Positions 16,579-25,909 are shown, numbered from the stretch's first letter. The stretch is 47,952 nucleotides of DNA from DATIYF01 sp035517775 (GCA_035517775.1 DATIYF010000043.1:1-47952); one strand, 5' to 3'. Notes: a model not told the origin generated them from the sequence alone. A program made the numbers and translations.

Positions 16579-17868
16579 ATGAACCGGCGCACCATCCACC
16601 AGTTTGAGGTGCTGGTGATTGGCGGAGGCCCGGCCGGCGTGGGTGCGGCCACCCGGGCGGCCGAGTGCGGATTGCATGCCGCCATTGTGGATGACAATCC
16701 GGCGCTCGGAGGGCAGATCTGGCGAGGGCGTGGGGCGGACCAGCCCGAGGAGGCTGCGACCTGGCTCGGCCGGCTACGAAAAGCACGGGTTGAATGCCTG
16801 TGCGGCACTCGCGTCTTCGATCAACCGGAACCGGGTATCCTGTTGGCGGAGGCCTCGGATCATGTTTGCGAACTGAAGTACGGGGAACTCGTGCTGGCAA
16901 GCGGCGCGAGAGAAAGATTTTTGCCCTTCCCCGGCTGGACGTTGCCCAATGTGATGGGGGCGGGCGGCTTGCAGGCGATGGTGAAGTCGGGCCTGCCCAT
17001 CGCCCAGAAGAAGGTTGTGGTGGCGGGGAGCGGGCCGCTGCTTCTGGCGGTGGCGGCTTACCTTCGGCAGCACGGTGCGGTGATCGTAGCTATTTGCGAG
17101 CAAGCCTCAGCACGCGCGCTGATGCGCTTCGGTGCCGCTCTCCTCAAGCGGCCGCAGAAGATTCGCCAGGCGTTTTCCCTGAAAAGAGAACTCTCTGGAG
17201 TGCCCTTTTGGACGAGCAGCTGGCCCGTGGTGGCCGAGGGGAAGGGTGTAGTTGAATCGGTGATGGTTTCGCGCGGGGGGAGAAAAGAGACACTGGCATG
17301 CGATTATCTGGCGTGCGGCTTTCATCTGGTCCCGAATTGTGAGCTGGTGGCTTTGCTGGGGTGTGAAATGGAGAATGGCTGCGTGCGGGTGAGCGAGTTT
17401 CAAGAGACTTCGGTTCCCCATGTATTCTGCGCCGGCGAGCCCACTGGCGTTGGGGGCTACGAACTGGCGCTGGTGGAAGGAGAAATCGCCGGCCTGGCAG
17501 CGGCCGGCCAGAAACAGCTGACAGGGCGCCTTTTTTCGCGCCGGGAGAAGCTGCGTAACTTCGCGCGGGCCCTGGAGCGGGCGTTCAGTTTGGGGGATGA
17601 GCTGAAAAAATTGGCGATGGCCGATACCCTCGTATGCCGCTGCGAAGACGTTGCCTATTCGCGCTTGCAGAGCTGCGCGAGCTGGCGCGCGGCGAAGCTC
17701 TACACTCGCTGCGGAATGGGACCTTGCCAGGGGCGAATCTGCGGAACGGCCACGCAGTTTCTGTTCGGGTGGACTCCGGAGTCGGTGCGCCCGCCGGTGT
17801 TTCCGACCGCAGTGCAAAACCTGGCGATAGAGGATACCCAGGGGGAGCAGATAACAGGGGAAAGATGA
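16579..17868 (+). CDS. FAD/NAD(P)-binding oxidoreductase with BFD-like [2Fe-2S] domain, D-hydroxyproline dehydrogenase alpha subunit
   Basis: 429 residues. The N-terminal dinucleotide fold is VLVIGGGPAGVGAATRAAE, and a second fold begins at KKVVVAGSGPLLLAVAAYL. The C-terminal BFD-like cluster has C353-x-C355 (LVCRCED) and C378-x4-C383 (RCGMGPCQGRICG). This is the architecture of the large subunit of heterotrimeric opine, proline and D-Hyp dehydrogenases, whose partners (DadA-like flavoprotein and small FeS protein) are encoded at 9329-10721. The complex would feed electrons from D-Hyp into the respiratory chain at the inner membrane. Splitting the three subunits over two operons is notable. 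The stop codon overlaps the GH31 start as ATGA. Confidence 0.85.
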   Translation: MNRRTIHQFEVLVIGGGPAGVGAATRAAECGLHAAIVDDNPALGGQIWRGRGADQPEEAATWLGRLRKARVECLCGTRVFDQPEPGILLAEASDHVCELKYGELVLASGARERFLPFPGWTLPNVMGAGGLQAMVKSGLPIAQKKVVVAGSGPLLLAVAAYLRQHGAVIVAICEQASARALMRFGAALLKRPQKIRQAFSLKRELSGVPFWTSSWPVVAEGKGVVESVMVSRGGRKETLACDYLACGFHLVPNCELVALLGCEMENGCVRVSEFQETSVPHVFCAGEPTGVGGYELALVEGEIAGLAAAGQKQLTGRLFSRREKLRNFARALERAFSLGDELKKLAMADTLVCRCEDVAYSRLQSCASWRAAKLYTRCGMGPCQGRICGTATQFLFGWTPESVRPPVFPTAVQNLAIEDTQGEQITGER

Positions 17869-20102
17869 GGGCGCACTGGGATCGCCGCCAGGTGCTGAAG
17901 CGGCTGGCCGCGGCCGCGGGCGCGTTGGCATTGCCGCGAACCGGAGTGGCCGAAGAGGCGCCGCTTCGGCTAGCCGGCCGCGATTGCGAAATCCAGATTG
18001 CCCCGGTCAGCGAAAGCACGCTACGCTTATCTATTCTGCCTTTGAAAGATGGCCAGGCCGTCCCCGTTCCCTCCAATGGATGCCTTGTGCGGGAATCGTG
18101 GGCTTCCCCTGTAGCCAGGCTGCGCGGGAGAGTACGAGCGCAAGAGATTCGCTGCGGGAAATTGCGCGTACAAATCGAACCTGACCCGCTCGCTTTTTCC
18201 TTCCTGACAAGCGATGGCAAGGTTGTGCAGCAGCTGGCAGAAGATCGTGAGAGTGGAGCGTTTTCATTCACGACCGGAGATTCTCCGCTGCTCGGCCTGG
18301 GCGAGGGCGGGCCACAGTTCGACCGGCGCGGTCATCTTGATGCGATGGTTAGCGGGCAGGGTGGGTATGAACTGGAGACCCACGGCGGACGATTGCCGAT
18401 TCCGTGGATCATCGGAACTTCGGGATGGGCTTTATTTTTCAACCACCCCTTCGGAACTTTCGACTTTCAGGGAGCAGAGAGCAGATTCCAGCCGGCGAGC
18501 GCCGAAGACACCCTGCCGCTCGATGTATTTTTCATTGCAGCCCTTGAGCCGGCGACGATTATGGCAGAGTATGCCCGGCTGACAGGGCGCCCCGAAAAGC
18601 CGCCGCTGTGGAGCCTGGGTTATCAGCAATCGCATCGCACACTGGCCGGCCGGCAAGAGATTTTGCACGAGGCGCAGACCTTTCGAGACAAGAAACTGCC
18701 TTGCGATGCGCTGATTTATCTGGGCACAGGCTTTTGCCCCTCGGGATGGAACACGGAGAATGGTTCTTTCGTGTGGAACTCGCGAGTGTTTCCCGAGCCG
18801 AGCGAAATGTTGAGCGAACTGCATCGGAAAAATTTCCGTGCGGTGCTTCATGTGGTGATTTTGTCGGACAGGCTTCATGGCAGGGTGAGCGATCCTTGCC
18901 GGCTTGCCGCGTTCGACGAAGCGGAAGCCAGTTGCTACTGGGATGAGCATCGGCGCGATTTCGCAATGGGCGTGGATGGCTGGTGGCCGGACGAAGGCGA
19001 CCCGCTGGATATCGCCTCGCGATTGATCCGCAACCGAATGTACTGGGAGGGGCCGCAGATGGACCGTCCCAACCAACGCCCATATGCCTTGCACCGCAAC
19101 GGCTATGCCGGCATGCAACGCTACGGCGCGTTTCTGTGGTCGGGAGATGTTTATTCGACCTGGGAGACGCTGCGGGTGCAAGTGGCGAACGGCATCAATA
19201 CGGGACTCTCGGGCATTCCATACTGGGGCACGGATATCGGAGGGTTTGTTCCGACTCCGGAGTTCACCGCCGAGCTTTATGTGCGCTGGTTTCAGTTCGG
19301 CGCCTTCTGCCCGCTGTTTCGCTGCCACGGGCGCGCCTGGAAGCTGCGTCTGCCCTGGGGATGGGACACCGGCGATCCCGGCCCGACTGAGATTAGCCAC
19401 TACGAGGGGGCGGCGATTCCTGACAGCAGCCAACTGCACAATGCCAAGGTCGAGCCCATTTGCCGCAAATATCTGGAGCTTCGCTACCGACTGCTTCCGT
19501 ATTTGTACAGCGCCGTGCATGAATGTTCGGTTAGCGGCATGCCGATTATGCGCGCTCTATGGTTGCATTACCGGGATGATGCCAGGGCCGTCGCTTGCGC
19601 CGATGAATATTTGTGGGGGCGGGACATTCTGGTTGCTCCCGTGCTCGAAAAGAGCGCTGCCGTACGGCGCGTTTATCTTCCGCGTGGAGAGTGGCACGAT
19701 TTCTGGACGGGGGAGCGGTTCGTGGGCGGGCGCGAGATCGAACGCCCGGTTGATCTTGAAACCATTCCGCTTTATGTGCGTGCGGGGGCCATTTTGCCAC
19801 TGGGCCCGGTCAAGCAATTCACATCGGAAAAAGTGGCGGAGCCGCTGACTGTTTCCCTCTACGACGGCGCCGACGGATCTTTTCTGCTTTACGAAGACGA
19901 CGGTGCGTCCTTCAATTACCGAAAGGGCGAGTGGATGGGAATACAGATGAACTGGAATGATGCGCAGCGAAAACTGACTCTGCGCCTGGCCGAGCGCTCG
20001 CGCATGGTCCCGCCGCTACGCCGGGAGATCGAGGTACAGCTTGGAGAGAGCCGGCGTGCGCTCGTGTTCGATGGAACGCCGGTTGAAGTCAGCTTGCGGT
20101 AG
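17865..20102 (+). CDS. Exported GH31 glycosidase coupled to the Hyp dehydrogenase gene
   Basis: 745 residues from ATG 17865, which overlaps the preceding stop (ATGA). An in-frame extension back to 17634 is a read-through of the neighbouring gene. A twin-arginine-like leader (DRRQVLKRLAAAAGALALP) predicts export. The GH31 barrel carries the nucleophile in VDGWWPDEGD (about D376), the acid/base in WSGDVYSTW (about D428) and GIPYWGTDIGG. The nucleophile loop differs from the WxDMNE of classic alpha-glucosidases, so the substrate may not be maltose-like. GH31 also includes alpha-xylosidases and alpha-galactosidases. Coupling to D-Hyp dehydrogenase argues for a substrate met together with hydroxyproline, such as glycosylated Hyp/Ser peptides. 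Confidence 0.85.
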   Translation: MRAHWDRRQVLKRLAAAAGALALPRTGVAEEAPLRLAGRDCEIQIAPVSESTLRLSILPLKDGQAVPVPSNGCLVRESWASPVARLRGRVRAQEIRCGKLRVQIEPDPLAFSFLTSDGKVVQQLAEDRESGAFSFTTGDSPLLGLGEGGPQFDRRGHLDAMVSGQGGYELETHGGRLPIPWIIGTSGWALFFNHPFGTFDFQGAESRFQPASAEDTLPLDVFFIAALEPATIMAEYARLTGRPEKPPLWSLGYQQSHRTLAGRQEILHEAQTFRDKKLPCDALIYLGTGFCPSGWNTENGSFVWNSRVFPEPSEMLSELHRKNFRAVLHVVILSDRLHGRVSDPCRLAAFDEAEASCYWDEHRRDFAMGVDGWWPDEGDPLDIASRLIRNRMYWEGPQMDRPNQRPYALHRNGYAGMQRYGAFLWSGDVYSTWETLRVQVANGINTGLSGIPYWGTDIGGFVPTPEFTAELYVRWFQFGAFCPLFRCHGRAWKLRLPWGWDTGDPGPTEISHYEGAAIPDSSQLHNAKVEPICRKYLELRYRLLPYLYSAVHECSVSGMPIMRALWLHYRDDARAVACADEYLWGRDILVAPVLEKSAAVRRVYLPRGEWHDFWTGERFVGGREIERPVDLETIPLYVRAGAILPLGPVKQFTSEKVAEPLTVSLYDGADGSFLLYEDDGASFNYRKGEWMGIQMNWNDAQRKLTLRLAERSRMVPPLRREIEVQLGESRRALVFDGTPVEVSLR

Positions 20103-20183
20103 CGGCGTTGCTCGGTTGCGGTCCGCATGCCCGAAGAACGATTCGCGGCTCTCATGTCGCGACGGCGTAATGCGCTGTGAAAC

Positions 20184-20196
20184 GGATGTAATATAC
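20184..20196. promoter_or_regulatory. Diverged dyad-like site upstream of the TPR gene
   Basis: GGATGTAATATAC matches the GGATACAATATCC dyad at 10 of 13 positions and lies 30 bases before the candidate GTG start of the TPR gene. It could as well be a -10-like AT-rich stretch. Confidence 0.3.
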
Positions 20197-20225
20197 GAAA
20201 TATCTTTAGGGAGATCGTACCTATC

Positions 20226-21215
20226 GTGCCCTCTCTACGGCGAAAGGGTGAGACAAAGCGCAAGCGCGCAATCACCGGCGCGCGCGAACTTTTACCATCG
20301 AAAATGCTTCTCGCTGCGCTCATCCTGCTGGCCAGCCTGCCGCTTTTGCACGCAAAAACCCAAGGAGCGGCGCAGGTTGACCTCTCCGCCGTGAAGAGCG
20401 CTCTGGCGCTGGCCCAGAAGGGCCGCTGCCAAGAAGCACTGCCGATCCTGAAAAAGGCTACCGGGCACCTGGCCGACAAGCAGCTCAAGTACCAAGTCGT
20501 AATGGCGACGGCGCAATGCGCTATGAGCCTGGGGCGACGCGAAGACGTGGTGACGGCGCTGCTCCTGCTCAATCGCGAATACCCGCGCGATCCGCAAGTG
20601 CTGTATGCCAGCGCGCATTTCTACTCCGAATTGGCCTCCTGGGCCTCGCGTGAGCTGGCGGCCACTGCGCCCGACTCTCCTCAGGCGGAAAAACTCGAGG
20701 CCGAGGCGTTTGAATCTCAGGGCGACTGGGAGAAAGCTACCGCGCAATATAACAGAATTCTTCAGCAGAACCCGCGGGAGCCGGGAATTCACTACCGCCT
20801 GGGAAGGATTCTGCTGGCGGAAAGTCCACCTCAACCCGCCGAGGCCGATAAGGAGTTTGAGCGGGAGCTGAAAGTGGACCCGAGCAACGCCTCGGCCGAG
20901 TTCATGCTGGGCGAAACGGCCCGGCAAGCAGGCCGGTGGGATGAGGCGATCACCCATTTTTCGCGGGCGGCCAAGCTCGATGAGGGCTTTGCCGAAGCTT
21001 ATCTGGCGCTGGGCATGTCACTGAACTCGGCAGGCAAATTTGCCGAGGCGATTTCTGCTTTGGAACGTTACGTGAAACTTGCGCCCGGGGACCCAGCCGG
21101 ACACTACCAGCTTGCGACTGCATATGCCCGCACCGGCCGCCGAACTGAAGCCGAGCGCGAGCTGGCCTTGCAGCGGGAAGCGGCGGCAAAGAACCCGCAA
21201 GCGGAGCAGCAGTGA
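20226..21215 (+). CDS. Exported tetratricopeptide-repeat protein
   Basis: 329 residues from GTG 20226; an ATG at 20304 would give a shorter signal peptide (MLLAALILLASLPLLHA) and is equally possible. After the signal come about six to seven TPR-like helical pairs (ALALAQKGRCQEALPILKKA, WEKATAQYNRILQQNPREPGIHYRLG, WDEAITHFSRAAKLDEGFAEAYLALG). TPRs are protein-binding scaffolds. It is followed by a CRTAC1-type gene, then another TPR gene, all on the plus strand. The same TPR plus CRTAC1 order recurs at 40649-43929, so the two protein types probably act together in the periplasm or at the outer membrane. No enzymatic domain is visible. Confidence 0.82.
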   Translation: MPSLRRKGETKRKRAITGARELLPSKMLLAALILLASLPLLHAKTQGAAQVDLSAVKSALALAQKGRCQEALPILKKATGHLADKQLKYQVVMATAQCAMSLGRREDVVTALLLLNREYPRDPQVLYASAHFYSELASWASRELAATAPDSPQAEKLEAEAFESQGDWEKATAQYNRILQQNPREPGIHYRLGRILLAESPPQPAEADKEFERELKVDPSNASAEFMLGETARQAGRWDEAITHFSRAAKLDEGFAEAYLALGMSLNSAGKFAEAISALERYVKLAPGDPAGHYQLATAYARTGRRTEAERELALQREAAAKNPQAEQQ

Positions 21216-21243
21216 ATCCTGGGGAAGGTTTCAGAGCTTAGCT

Positions 21244-22965
21244 ATGGGGCGCGATCCGTGGAGCTTGATTTCCCGGCGCCGCTTGCTTCAGATACTCGGT
21301 GCAGTCGGCGCTGGTTCGGTGGCCGCGCCGGGTTTCCTTAAAGCTTTGGGCCCTTCCGCGCCGGTGGCTCCTGCCTTCGAGGAAGTTCCTGCCTCGGCCA
21401 GCGGAATCTCGTGGGTGCACGTGAACGGGCGCTCGCCGATGGCGCACCTTCCCGAGACGGTCGGCGCGGGCTGCGCGTTTTTGGATTACGACAACGACGG
21501 CTGGATGGATATCTACCTGGTGAATAGTGGGCGGTGCGATTTCTACACTCCGCCACATCCGCTGAGCAATGCCTTGTATCGGAACAATCGCGATGGCACA
21601 TTCACCGACGTTACGCAGCACGCTGGAGTTGGCGGCAAGGCATACGGCATGGGCGTGGCGGTGGGCGATTACGACGGCGACGGCTTTCCTGACCTTTACG
21701 TAACCCAGTATCCGCAGAGCATTCTCTATCACAACAACGGCGATGGTACGTTCAGCGACGTGACCGCTAAGGCTGGCGTGGCCGCGCCGGGCTGGGCCAC
21801 CAGCGCAGTCTGGTTCGACTATGACAACGATGGGCGGCTGGACCTTTTTGTCTGCCACTTTGTGGATTACAGCAAAGACAAGCTGAAATTCTGCGGCGAT
21901 CTGCTCACCGGCGAGCGCTTCTATTGCATTCCTACGATCTACACTCCCATGCCGTGCTGGCTTTTTCACAACGACGGCGACGGAACATTCACTGATGTCA
22001 GTCGGGAATCGGGCATTGCGCGTCCTTTGGCCAAAGCCTGGGGAGCGGTCGCGGCCGACATAAACAATGACGGACGAATGGACCTGTACGTGACCAACGA
22101 CACCGTGCCGAATTTTCTGTTTGCCAATCGCGGGGCGGGGAAGTTCGAGGAGATCGGCCTGCTGGCCGGCGTAGGTGTGAGCGCTTTCGGCAAGCCGCGC
22201 TCCGGCATGGGGGTGGACGCGGGCGACTACGACCAGGACGGATGGATTGATCTGTTCGAGGCCAACGTTGACCACGAGATGTACTCTCTTTATCACAACG
22301 ATAAACACGAAGCCTTCAGCGATGAGGCCTTGCCCACCGGCATTGGAGAAGCTACCCGGCTGATGAGCGGTTGGGGGCTGAAATTTTTCGATTACGATAA
22401 CGACGGCAATCTGGACCTGCTGCTGTGCAACGGCCATCCTGATGACCAGGTGGATAAACGCATTCCCGGAGTAAAGGCCCTCGAGCCGCTGTTGCTGTTT
22501 CGAAATACAGGGCGAGGCTTCGAAAATGTGAGCCATGAGAGCGGGCCGGTCTTTGCCAAACCGTTGGCGGGCCGTGGCCTTGCCCTGGGAGACTTCGATA
22601 ACGATGGATCGGTGGACGTACTTGTGACCCAGAACAACGCAGCGCCGGTGCTGCTGCGAAACAACGCGGGGCATAAGAATCACTGGCTGGGGATTAAGCT
22701 CATAGGGCGCAAAGCCAATGCCGATGCTGTGGGAGCGAAAATAACTTGCCGAGCGGGAGATTTCGAGCGGCACCGCTTCAAAGTGGGAGGCGGAAGTTAT
22801 CTCTCGGCGCACGATCCTCGGGTGGTGATGGGGTTAGGGCAGCGCACGAAGGTGGATTGGCTGGAAGTTCAGTGGCCGCAGCCGGGTGGCAAAACTGAAC
22901 GGTTTGTGAATCTGCCGATTGATCGGTATATCACCATCATGGAAGGGGAAGGGAAGTGGAAGTGA
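21244..22965 (+). CDS. CRTAC1-type FG-GAP / ASPIC-UnbV protein, Tat-exported
   Basis: 573 residues from ATG 21244, 28 bases after the TPR gene; the longer in-frame extension has no export signal. A twin-arginine leader (SRRRLLQILGAVGAGSV) is followed by repeated FG-GAP/VCBS units with calcium-binding DxDxDG loops (LDYDNDGWMDIYLVN, GDYDGDGFPDLYVTQ, FDYDNDGRLDLFVCH). These probably form a beta-propeller. The C terminus has the ASPIC/UnbV domain (HWLGIKLIGRKANADAVGA ... DPRVVMGLGQRTKVDWLEVQWP). The biochemical role of the family is unsettled; adhesion or glycan/protein binding is inferred from the integrin-like propeller. Tat export suggests it folds, possibly with metal, before crossing the membrane. 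Linked to TPR genes on both sides. Confidence 0.87.
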   Translation: MGRDPWSLISRRRLLQILGAVGAGSVAAPGFLKALGPSAPVAPAFEEVPASASGISWVHVNGRSPMAHLPETVGAGCAFLDYDNDGWMDIYLVNSGRCDFYTPPHPLSNALYRNNRDGTFTDVTQHAGVGGKAYGMGVAVGDYDGDGFPDLYVTQYPQSILYHNNGDGTFSDVTAKAGVAAPGWATSAVWFDYDNDGRLDLFVCHFVDYSKDKLKFCGDLLTGERFYCIPTIYTPMPCWLFHNDGDGTFTDVSRESGIARPLAKAWGAVAADINNDGRMDLYVTNDTVPNFLFANRGAGKFEEIGLLAGVGVSAFGKPRSGMGVDAGDYDQDGWIDLFEANVDHEMYSLYHNDKHEAFSDEALPTGIGEATRLMSGWGLKFFDYDNDGNLDLLLCNGHPDDQVDKRIPGVKALEPLLLFRNTGRGFENVSHESGPVFAKPLAGRGLALGDFDNDGSVDVLVTQNNAAPVLLRNNAGHKNHWLGIKLIGRKANADAVGAKITCRAGDFERHRFKVGGGSYLSAHDPRVVMGLGQRTKVDWLEVQWPQPGGKTERFVNLPIDRYITIMEGEGKWK

Positions 22966-24125
22966 GCGGACAGCCCATGCCTCGGGTGGCCTTGCTGATG
23001 GCAGCCATCCTCGCATTTTTTGGCTTGATCGCTGCGGGGCAGAATTCGCTCAACCGGCAGCAAGGCGCGCGGAATTCGAGTTCCGCGGTGCAAGCGGGAG
23101 AGGAGCCACCCTCGGCACAGGCAGAACAGGAATTGCAGAAGGGAACGGACCTGACGAAGCAAGGATTGTTTGCTCAGGCCATCCCGCATCTGCTGGCGGC
23201 CCAGGGGCGAGTTGGGAACGACTATGCGGCGGCTTTCAACCTCGCTTTGTGTTACGTGGCGACGGGCCAACCGGAAAAGGCAATTCCAGTGCTGGCGCAA
23301 CTCCGCGCCCAAGGACACGACAATGCGGACGTGAACAATCTTCTCACTCAGGCTTACATCGGCGAGGGGCACGACGAGGATGCGCTGAAGGCGTTACGGC
23401 GCGCCGCTGCAATGGCGCCGGCCAGCGAGAAGCTCTACATGTTCGTTGCCGATGCCTGCATGAGCCGGCAGAACTACACCTTCGGGCTGAAGGCTGTGGA
23501 TCTTGGCCTGGATTACCTGCCCAACTCAGCCTGGCTGCATTACGAGCGCGGCATGTTTCTGGCGCTCATGGACGAATTTGACGAAGGCAGGAAGGATTTC
23601 AGACTGGCGGCCAAGCTGGCACCGGAGACGACGCCGGGATTAGTCGCGGCGGCGCAAGAGTCTATGATGGAGGGCGATCTCTCGAATGCGATTCGCGTGG
23701 CCCGCGAAGGGATCAACCAGAAGCAGGAAAACTTCATTCTGCTGACCCTGCTCGGCCGGGCCCTGCTGCAATCCGGTGCTGCGCCGGGCCAACCGGAGTT
23801 TGCTGAGGCAAAGCAGGCGCTGGAAGAATCCATCGCCGAGCGCCCAGGATATGCCCAGTCGCAGCTGACACTGGGAAAGTTGTATCTGCTCGAGAACCGG
23901 CTGGCGGAGGCGATTGAGCACCTGGAGATGGCCCGCCAGCTCAACCCCGCGGACCCAGCAGTTTATTCCACGCTTGCCGTCGCGTACCGCCGGCAAGGCG
24001 ATCTTCAAAAAGCGCAGAGCGTGCTGGCGGTGTTAGCCAAAATTAACCAGGAGCAGGCGGAGAAGATCAGGAGTGCGCCGGGAGATCGAAAGTTGAGCTA
24101 TGGGCAAGCGGGAGCGTTAAAGTAA
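22956..24125 (+). CDS. Exported tetratricopeptide-repeat protein
   Basis: 389 residues from GTG 22956, which overlaps the stop of the CRTAC1 gene by 10 bases and is preceded by the purine-rich AAGGGGAAGGGAA. An ATG at 22977 gives the same signal sequence. The hydrophobic leader (VALLMAAILAFFGLIAAGQ) is followed by about eight TPR-like pairs (LFAQAIPHLLAAQGRVGNDYAAAFNLALCYV, LAEAIEHLEMARQLNPADPAVYSTLAVAYRRQGD). The overlap makes translational coupling with the CRTAC1 protein likely, supporting a physical partnership. It is convergent with the second CRTAC1 gene, 17 bases away. No catalytic residues recognised. Confidence 0.82.
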   Translation: MEVSGQPMPRVALLMAAILAFFGLIAAGQNSLNRQQGARNSSSAVQAGEEPPSAQAEQELQKGTDLTKQGLFAQAIPHLLAAQGRVGNDYAAAFNLALCYVATGQPEKAIPVLAQLRAQGHDNADVNNLLTQAYIGEGHDEDALKALRRAAAMAPASEKLYMFVADACMSRQNYTFGLKAVDLGLDYLPNSAWLHYERGMFLALMDEFDEGRKDFRLAAKLAPETTPGLVAAAQESMMEGDLSNAIRVAREGINQKQENFILLTLLGRALLQSGAAPGQPEFAEAKQALEESIAERPGYAQSQLTLGKLYLLENRLAEAIEHLEMARQLNPADPAVYSTLAVAYRRQGDLQKAQSVLAVLAKINQEQAEKIRSAPGDRKLSYGQAGALK

Positions 24126-24142
24126 TAGGAAATGGCGGAAAC

Positions 24143-25909
24143 TTATTTGGCAACCCGGGGGAAGCGCCGCTCTACAATTCCTTCACCCTCTTTGACGGCG
24201 ATGACCTGATCGCTCTGGATTCTGGTCAGTCGAGTGGTCATGCCGCTGGGCCAGATGATCTCGATCGAGTCAACAGTTGTGCGGTGGCCCAGCCCAAGAT
24301 GAAGCCGCGGGTCCTGCGCCGATTGATAGCTCATCCCACCCTTGCGCTGGTCATGAAGCACCAGGTCCTGCGCCGTAAGTTTGAGTCGAGCGCCCACCCC
24401 GTCGCGATTGGACTTGGTTCCGATCAGAAGAATTTCCAGCCAGTGATGGGAATTGCCGCCATCATTGCGCAGCAGCTGGGGAGTTTCTCCGTTGTTGCTG
24501 ATCAGGATGTCCAGATCGCCATCGTTGTCGTAGTCCGCGACCGCGGCCCCGCGGCTCACTCGGGGCTGCAGAAAGTCCGCGCCCAGCTGGCTGCTCACAT
24601 CGGTAAAAATTCCGCGGCCGTTGTTGCGGAACATCAACTTCGGCTCGGCGTAGCTGGTTTCGGCGTGATAGCGCTGAATATTGTCCAGAACGTGGCCATT
24701 GGCGATGAACAGGTCAGGCGCGCCGTCATTGTCGTAATCCATGAAACGCGTGCCAAAACCGCTGCTATGAAAGGTCGCGTACGCCAGCTTGGAGGCAAAC
24801 GTGGCATCCTGGAAACCTTGATCTCCGAGATTGCGGTACAGGCGCGCCAGCTGCATGTCGAGATGAGTGACAATCAAGTCGAGGCGCCCACTGCCGGTGG
24901 TATCGGCCGCGTCCGCGCCCATGCCGGCTTCGAACTGGCCGTCGGCGCTCACGGCCACGCCTGCCATATAGCCCACTTCCTGAAAAGTGCCGTTGCGGTT
25001 GTTGTGAAAAAGTGAGTTGGGCATGTGGTCGTTGGCAATAAAAATGTCCTGCCAGCCGTCGTTGTCGTAATCGAAGGTGACCACGCCCAGGCCATTGCCC
25101 GGCTTCATGGCAAGGCCCGAAGACTTACTGACATCGGTGAACGTGCCATCGCCATTGTTGCGATACAGTGTGGGTGGCTCGGGATTGAAATCGTCGGGGT
25201 GGCAGTAGCTGCGCATGCCGGGCCCGCGATCTCCGCAGTAGAAGTTGCGCTCGGGCGACCAGTCCACGTAGTTGGCGATCACCAGATCGAGCTTGCCGTC
25301 ATTATTGAAGTCGAACCAGGCCGCGCTCGAAGCCCACCGGCCGCGGTTCTCCACGCCGGCGCGCGAGGTGACGTCGCGAAAGGTTCCATCGCCATTATTG
25401 TGATAAAGAATCGAGCGCCCGTAGCCGCAGAGAAAAAAATCGGGGAATCCGTCATTGTCGTAGTCCCCGACGGCCACGCCCATACCGAAGAGGTCCTCCG
25501 CCCCAACGCCGGCCTTCAGCGTAACGTCGGTGAAAGTTCCGTCGCCATTGTTGTGGTAGAGGGCGCCGCGCAGGGGCACCGGCGGCTTATAGGCTGAAGT
25601 CGGCGCGCTGTTCACGAGATATAGATCGAGCAAACCGTCCTGATCGTAATCAATCCAGCCGCAGCCTGCGCCCATGGTTTCGATCAGGTATTTCTCCGAG
25701 GACGCGGCGTTGTCGTGGCGGAAGGTGATTCCGGCGGAGGCAGCAACGTCCACGAAAGTCACAGGATTCGTCGTGCGCGTCTGGGCGAACGGATTCAGCG
25801 CTAAGCCAAAGCCCGCCCACGCGGCGCCCCGCAGGAAGCCCCGCCTCGAGAGAAGCGGAAGCGTCTTTTTTCGGGGCCACGGTTCCGGCCGGAAGCTAGG
25901 CGACGCCAT
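24143..25909 (-). CDS. CRTAC1-type FG-GAP / ASPIC-UnbV protein, Tat-exported
   Basis: 588 residues from ATG 25909; an upstream in-frame GTG (25921) is the alternative. Twin-arginine leader SRRGFLRGAAWAGFGLA, then many FG-GAP calcium loops (IDYDQDGLLDLYLVN, GDYDNDGFPDFFLCG, ADYDNDGDLDILISN) and a C-terminal ASPIC/UnbV domain (HHWLEILLIGTKSNRDGVGARLKL ... DPRLHLGLGHRTTVDSIEIIWPSG). It is closely related in plan to the proteins at 21244 and 42163 but is encoded on the opposite strand, divergent from the TonB receptor gene. A binding or scaffold role at the cell surface is inferred from the propeller; no catalytic function is visible. Confidence 0.87.
   Translation of the reverse strand: MASPSFRPEPWPRKKTLPLLSRRGFLRGAAWAGFGLALNPFAQTRTTNPVTFVDVAASAGITFRHDNAASSEKYLIETMGAGCGWIDYDQDGLLDLYLVNSAPTSAYKPPVPLRGALYHNNGDGTFTDVTLKAGVGAEDLFGMGVAVGDYDNDGFPDFFLCGYGRSILYHNNGDGTFRDVTSRAGVENRGRWASSAAWFDFNNDGKLDLVIANYVDWSPERNFYCGDRGPGMRSYCHPDDFNPEPPTLYRNNGDGTFTDVSKSSGLAMKPGNGLGVVTFDYDNDGWQDIFIANDHMPNSLFHNNRNGTFQEVGYMAGVAVSADGQFEAGMGADAADTTGSGRLDLIVTHLDMQLARLYRNLGDQGFQDATFASKLAYATFHSSGFGTRFMDYDNDGAPDLFIANGHVLDNIQRYHAETSYAEPKLMFRNNGRGIFTDVSSQLGADFLQPRVSRGAAVADYDNDGDLDILISNNGETPQLLRNDGGNSHHWLEILLIGTKSNRDGVGARLKLTAQDLVLHDQRKGGMSYQSAQDPRLHLGLGHRTTVDSIEIIWPSGMTTRLTRIQSDQVIAVKEGEGIVERRFPRVAK

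Noticed and set aside
17634..17864. N-terminal extension of the GH31 protein
   Set aside because: It is the alternative frame of the dehydrogenase gene and would bury the twin-arginine signal inside the protein.
21475..22660. Repeated DNA segments encoding DYDNDG-like units
   Set aside because: These are degenerate protein-level FG-GAP repeats, not a DNA repeat or CRISPR array; spacing and sequence vary.
21238..22812. Long open antisense frame (524 codons) opposite the CRTAC1 gene
   Set aside because: It is a by-product of repetitive, GC-rich FG-GAP codons on the plus strand; it has no domain and is Val/Ile/Ala/His/Arg-rich. Similar antisense frames occur at 3006-4124 and 18432-19520 and were also left out.
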